A stretch of DNA of 8,225 bases from an uncultured Eubacterium sp. (GTDB lineage Bacteria > Bacillota > Clostridia > Lachnospirales > Lachnospiraceae): positions 1-8,225 of the forward strand of contig CAJGDH010000079.1 of NCBI GenBank assembly GCA_904502145.1. The letters are read 5' to 3'. The translations under genes and the position numbers were made by a program. This document shows positions 5,281-8,225 of the stretch, in pieces (within the stretch, counting starts at the first letter, position 1; every line of letters starts with the position of its first letter). The notes beneath the pieces are model-generated. The model saw nothing but the letters and a program-made list of their open reading frames with translations. It ran no database searches and was not told the origin of the DNA.

Positions 5281-5297
5281 GGAGGAAAATGTAAATG
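5281..5297 (+). promoter_or_regulatory. GRE ribosome site followed by a start-stop ATG-TAA
   Basis: GGAGG (5281-5285) is followed by ATG TAA at 5289-5294 and immediately by the true ATG at 5295-5297. The first ATG is only 3 bases from the Shine-Dalgarno and is closed at once. The second is 9 bases away and begins the family N-terminus MIAKGF. Confidence 0.75.
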
Positions 5298-7883
5298 ATA
5301 GCAAAAGGATTTACCGAGCCGACCGCACGTATCAAAGCTTTAAAGGCAGAAGTTGTTAATGCTGTACCGGAAGTTGAACCGTACAGAGCTGTCCTCATCA
5401 CAGAGTCCTACAAAGAGACAGAGGGTATGTCCGCTGTAATGAGAAGAGCAAAAGCCAATGAGAAGATCTTCAACAATCTTCCCGTAGTGATCCGTGACAA
5501 CGAACTTATCGTTGGCGCTCTTTCCGTTAAGCCTCGTTCAACAAACCTTTGCCCCGAGTTCTCCTATGACTGGGTGGAAAAAGAGTTCAAGACCATGGCT
5601 ACACGTATGTGTGACCCCTTCGTGATCACAGAGGAAACAGCAGATATCCTTCACGAAGTATTCAAATACTGGAAAGGCAAAACCACCAGTGAGCTGGCAA
5701 CATCTTTCATGAGCCAGGAAGCTCTTGACTGCCAGGCAGGCGGCGTGTTCACCGTAGGTAACTATTACTTCGGTGGTATCGGCCATGTTTGCGTAGACTA
5801 TGGCAAAGTTCTCAACAAAGGTTTCAAGGGCGTTATCGCTGAAGTTGTTGACGCTATGGGCAAACTGGACAGAAATGATCCTGAATTCCTTCAGAAGAGA
5901 GAATTCTACAATGCAGTAATCATTTCCTACAATGCAGCCATTAATTTCGCTAAGAGATACAGCAAGAAAGCAGCTGAGATGGCAGCTAGCTGCACAGATC
6001 CCAAGAGGAAAGCAGAGCTGTTACAGATCTCCAAGAACTGTGACCGCGTTCCCGAGAATCCGGCTACAAACTTCTGGGAGGCATGCCAGTCCTTCTGGTT
6101 CGTACAGGCATTAGTACAGATCGAAGCTAACGGCCATTCCATTTCTCCCGGACGTTTCGACCAGTATATGTGGCCATTCCTTGAGGCAGACAAAGAGATC
6201 GACAAAGATTTCGCTCAGGAACTGATCGACTGTATCTTCGTATTACTGAACCATGTTAACAAGACACGTGATGACGTATCAGACCAGGCATTTGCCGGCT
6301 ATGCAGTATTCCAGAACTTCGGTGTCGGCGGACAGACAGAAGACGGTCTCGACGCTACAAACCCGATTTCCTACATGTGTATGGATGCAGCAGCCCATGT
6401 TAAATTACCGGCTCCTTCCTTCTCCGTACGTATTCACAACCAGACACCTGACGAGTTCCTGCTTCGTGCATGTGAGCTTTCCAGAATCGGTCTTGGTGTT
6501 CCCGCATTCTACAATGACGAGGCTATTATCCCCGCTCTTGAGAACCGTGGATTAACCTTAGCTGACGCTCGTAACTACTGTATCATCGGTTGTGTTGAGC
6601 CGCAGTGCCCGCATAAGACAGAAGGATGGCATGACGCTGCATTCTTCAATGTTGCCAAAGTATTTGATATTGCTATCCATGGTGGAAAGAACCGTGACGG
6701 CAAACAGTTAGGTCCGGTCTGCAAGTGCATGACAGAGTGGAAATCCATGGACGATGTTTATGAAGCATTCCAGACAGAGATCGCTTACTTCGTAGAGAAG
6801 CTGGTTGAGTCCGACAATGCTGTTGATATCGCTCACAGAATGCGCGCTCCGCTGCCGTTCATGTCCGCACTGGTTGACGATTGTATCAAACGTGGTAAGA
6901 CCGTTATGGAAGGTGGAGCTATCTACAACTTCACAGGCCCGCAGGCATTTGGTAACGTTGATACAGGTGATGCTCTCTACTGTATCCAGAAACATGTATT
7001 TGAAGATAAAGACCTTACAATGGAGCAGATCTTCGAAGCTATGGAAAACAACTTTGGTGCAGAGCTCGGCGCAGGCTGCTACGATGGACCGTTCGTTGTT
7101 ATGTCCGCTCCGCCTGAAGCAGCTGCAGCATCCATGGAATCCAGCACAGACGAGATGGAAGCAATCATCAACGCAGTTGTTCAGAAGATCCTTGCAGAAA
7201 AAGGTGCTACAAGCAGCTTAGGTTCTTCCTTCGGCAAAGTCAGAACAGCTTCCCATGCAATCTCCGATGCTAAGAGAGCTGAGTATGACAGAATCAGAAG
7301 AATCCTTGATGCAACACCATGCTTCGGTAATGATATCGATGAAGTAGATATGTGTGCACGTAAAGCAACCCAGATCTACTCCTACGAAGTAGAGAAATAC
7401 ACCAACCCGCGTGGTGGCCAGTATCAGGCTGGATGCTATCCGGTATCCGCTAACGTATTGTTTGGTAAAGATGTACAGGCTCTTCCGGATGGACGTTACA
7501 GCAACGCTCCTCTGGCTGATGGTGTTTCCCCACGTCAGGGTCATGACGTTAAGGGCCCGACAGCTGCAGGTAACTCCGTAGCTAAACTGGATCAGCTGAA
7601 TGTATCCAATGGTACACTTTACAACCAGAAGTTCTTACCATCCGCAGTAGCAGGTGATCAGGGACTTATGAACTTCGCAGCTGTAGTACGTAACTACTTC
7701 GATAAGAAGGGTATGCATGTACAGTTCAACGTAATCGATAAAGAGACACTCCTTGATGCTCAGGCTCATCCGGAGAACTACAAAGACCTGGTAGTACGTG
7801 TAGCTGGTTACTCCGCTCACTGGAACGTACTTGCTAAGGAAGTACAGGATGACATCATCGCTCGTACAGAGCAGTCCTTCTAA
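5295..7883 (+). CDS. Glycyl radical diol dehydratase (B12-independent glycerol/1,2-propanediol dehydratase family) with internal insertion
   Basis: This 862-residue GRE would use a glycyl and thiyl radical to dehydrate a 1,2-diol to an aldehyde. The thiyl Cys433 and base Glu435 lie in GCVEPQ. The radical Gly838 lies in RVAGYSA. Residues matching Clostridium butyricum DhaB1, as recalled, are His164, His281, Ser282 and Asp447 at identical numbers, and Tyr715 for its Tyr640 after a 75-residue shift. The N-terminus MIAKGFTEPTARIKALKAEV also closely follows DhaB1. A single active-site Cys excludes pyruvate formate-lyase. The protein exceeds the 787 residues of DhaB1 because of an insertion near 590-662. 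This contains an amphipathic helix, DEMEAIINAVVQKILAEKG (619-637), between Ala/Ser and Gly/Ser linkers, resembling a microcompartment encapsulation peptide. Glycerol versus propanediol cannot be settled from sequence alone; the cargo-like insertion favours propanediol. The activase gene follows. Confidence 0.88.
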   Translation: MIAKGFTEPTARIKALKAEVVNAVPEVEPYRAVLITESYKETEGMSAVMRRAKANEKIFNNLPVVIRDNELIVGALSVKPRSTNLCPEFSYDWVEKEFKTMATRMCDPFVITEETADILHEVFKYWKGKTTSELATSFMSQEALDCQAGGVFTVGNYYFGGIGHVCVDYGKVLNKGFKGVIAEVVDAMGKLDRNDPEFLQKREFYNAVIISYNAAINFAKRYSKKAAEMAASCTDPKRKAELLQISKNCDRVPENPATNFWEACQSFWFVQALVQIEANGHSISPGRFDQYMWPFLEADKEIDKDFAQELIDCIFVLLNHVNKTRDDVSDQAFAGYAVFQNFGVGGQTEDGLDATNPISYMCMDAAAHVKLPAPSFSVRIHNQTPDEFLLRACELSRIGLGVPAFYNDEAIIPALENRGLTLADARNYCIIGCVEPQCPHKTEGWHDAAFFNVAKVFDIAIHGGKNRDGKQLGPVCKCMTEWKSMDDVYEAFQTEIAYFVEKLVESDNAVDIAHRMRAPLPFMSALVDDCIKRGKTVMEGGAIYNFTGPQAFGNVDTGDALYCIQKHVFEDKDLTMEQIFEAMENNFGAELGAGCYDGPFVVMSAPPEAAAASMESSTDEMEAIINAVVQKILAEKGATSSLGSSFGKVRTASHAISDAKRAEYDRIRRILDATPCFGNDIDEVDMCARKATQIYSYEVEKYTNPRGGQYQAGCYPVSANVLFGKDVQALPDGRYSNAPLADGVSPRQGHDVKGPTAAGNSVAKLDQLNVSNGTLYNQKFLPSAVAGDQGLMNFAAVVRNYFDKKGMHVQFNVIDKETLLDAQAHPENYKDLVVRVAGYSAHWNVLAKEVQDDIIARTEQSF
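7149..7205 (+). other. Encapsulation-peptide-like helix inside the GRE
   Basis: GRE residues 619-637 put hydrophobic Ile/Val/Leu (624, 625, 628, 629, 632, 633) on one face and charged residues on the other. Upstream is SAPPEAAAASMESST and downstream ATSSLGSSF, which look like flexible linkers. Microcompartment cargo enzymes carry such short helices, usually at a terminus. Confidence 0.55.
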
Positions 7884-7888
7884 TTCAG

Positions 7889-7965
7889 ATAGAAATCGTT
7901 ACTGACTATTAAGTCACAGGCCTGCCCGGCAGATAAGCCGGGCAGATCGAAATATAGATTTCTGT
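7889..7965 (+). promoter_or_regulatory. Stacked stem-loop between the GRE and activase genes
   Basis: The inner stem is a perfect 9-bp CTGCCCGGC / GCCGGGCAG (7922-7930 with 7937-7945, loop AGATAA). An outer stem pairs ATAGAAATC (7889-7897, one U-G) with GATTTCTGT (7957-7965). No T-run follows, so it is not a standard terminator. It could stabilise the upstream GRE mRNA or limit activase expression. Confidence 0.65.
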
Positions 7966-8007
7966 ATGGATTATCCGGTTTAGCAGTGAATCAAAGGAGG
8001 AAGTACT

Positions 8008-8225
8008 ATGTGTTTTACATACAGGGACTGTGCCCAGTTCAAAAAAGATCTGGACCAGATTTTACCCAAATTAGAGATTTCCTCTGCTAATTTCACCTAT
8101 GAGGAACGGGAGCCTGATCTTCAGAAAGAAGGCCTGGTCTTCAATTTACAGAGATTCTCTGTAAATGACGGACCGGGTGTCAGGACTATCGTTTTTCTGA
8201 ACGGGTGTCCTTTACGATGCAAATG
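8008..8225 (+). CDS. GRE activating enzyme (radical SAM), N-terminal part
   Basis: The gene is cut by the right edge; 72 codons are visible. GLVFNLQRFSVNDGPGVRTI (42-61) is the N-terminal signature of GRE activases. The radical-SAM cluster motif begins with Cys67 and Cys71 (NGCPLRCK); the third Cys of CX3CX2C should be codon 74, just outside. The enzyme would cleave S-adenosylmethionine to make the glycyl radical on Gly838 of the upstream GRE. AAAGGAGG sits 7 bases before the ATG at 8008. About 41 residues precede the usual family start, with a helix-prone segment CAQFKKDLDQILPKLEI (8-24); this is unusual for the family. No alternative start with a ribosome site was seen nearer the signature. 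It lies 124 bases after the GRE, behind the stacked stem-loop. Confidence 0.9.
   Translation, partial: MCFTYRDCAQFKKDLDQILPKLEISSANFTYEEREPDLQKEGLVFNLQRFSVNDGPGVRTIVFLNGCPLRCK

Larger units (their letters stand above)
4701..5294. other. Long AT-rich non-coding region upstream of the GRE gene
   Basis: No convincing gene lies in these 594 bases. Short open frames here lack ribosome sites and family features. The left 80 bases serve the - strand unit; the rest is probably the promoter and leader of the GRE operon. It holds several inverted repeats, listed separately, and three TTTACA copies (5113, 5149, 5252). I saw no recognisable cobalamin, TPP or other riboswitch core. Confidence 0.7.

Noticed and set aside
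4840..5290. Cobalamin or other known riboswitch in the GRE leader
   Set aside because: No recognisable conserved core boxes were seen, and the enzyme is of the B12-independent type.
5290..5303. Second cre-like match over the GRE start codon
   Set aside because: Two mismatches in the key positions, and the sequence is accounted for by the start region.
5295..7883. Assignment as pyruvate formate-lyase, choline lyase or hydroxyphenylacetate decarboxylase
   Set aside because: PFL needs two adjacent active-site Cys, but only Cys433 is present. Hydroxyphenylacetate decarboxylase as recalled reads GGCLE rather than GCVEP. The whole chain follows the glycerol/diol dehydratase pattern, including His164, His281, Ser282 and Asp447.
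1..8225. CRISPR arrays, tRNA or rRNA genes, insertion sequences
   Set aside because: No regularly spaced repeats, cloverleaf pattern, transposase frame or terminal repeats were seen.

Overview
The window looks like chromosomal DNA from a strictly anaerobic, low-to-mid GC Firmicute, most likely a gut Clostridia member of the Lachnospiraceae type. The basis is strong GGAGG-type ribosome sites, an oxygen-sensitive glycyl radical enzyme (GRE) with its radical-SAM activase, rubredoxin-like proteins, and Rho-independent terminators. The assignment is inference from gene style, not a database match.

Left part (1-2042, + strand): the end of a ribose-type (RbsA/RbsC family) sugar ABC transporter operon. 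The window opens in the last residues of the ATPase, and that frame runs without a stop into the first permease, so the two look fused. The permease frame is then cut by an in-frame TAA at 901-903, although its conserved C-terminus continues in the same frame to a TGA at 1072-1074. A second, intact permease follows with an ATGA overlap. A bidirectional terminator ends the operon.

Middle part (2064-4700): a set of small genes on both strands. Two rubredoxin-like paralogues (- strand, about 57% identical by hand alignment) flank a + strand pair, a DJ-1/PfpI protein and a MIF-like tautomerase, and a - strand DUF3783 protein. A 100-residue protein of unknown function lies upstream of the second rubredoxin. 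Three terminators and an extended -10 promoter fit. The divergent spacer at 2298-2552 holds a hairpin, spaced direct repeats and a perfect palindrome, which suggests regulation. The content suggests redox or electrophile stress handling (inference).

Right part (4701-8225, + strand): a roughly 590-nt non-coding leader rich in inverted repeats, then an 862-residue GRE of the B12-independent glycerol/1,2-propanediol dehydratase family, then the start of its activating enzyme. The active-site residues fall at the same numbers as in the Clostridium butyricum glycerol dehydratase, as I recall that protein. The exception is a 75-residue insertion before the glycyl-radical domain. That insertion contains an amphipathic helix between low-complexity linkers and resembles a bacterial microcompartment encapsulation peptide. 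The activase also carries about 40 extra N-terminal residues. The likeliest reading is the start of a GRE-type microcompartment operon for diol fermentation, with shell and aldehyde/alcohol dehydrogenase genes expected beyond the right edge. A link to the upstream sugar transporter (rhamnose or fucose would yield propanediol) is attractive but speculative.
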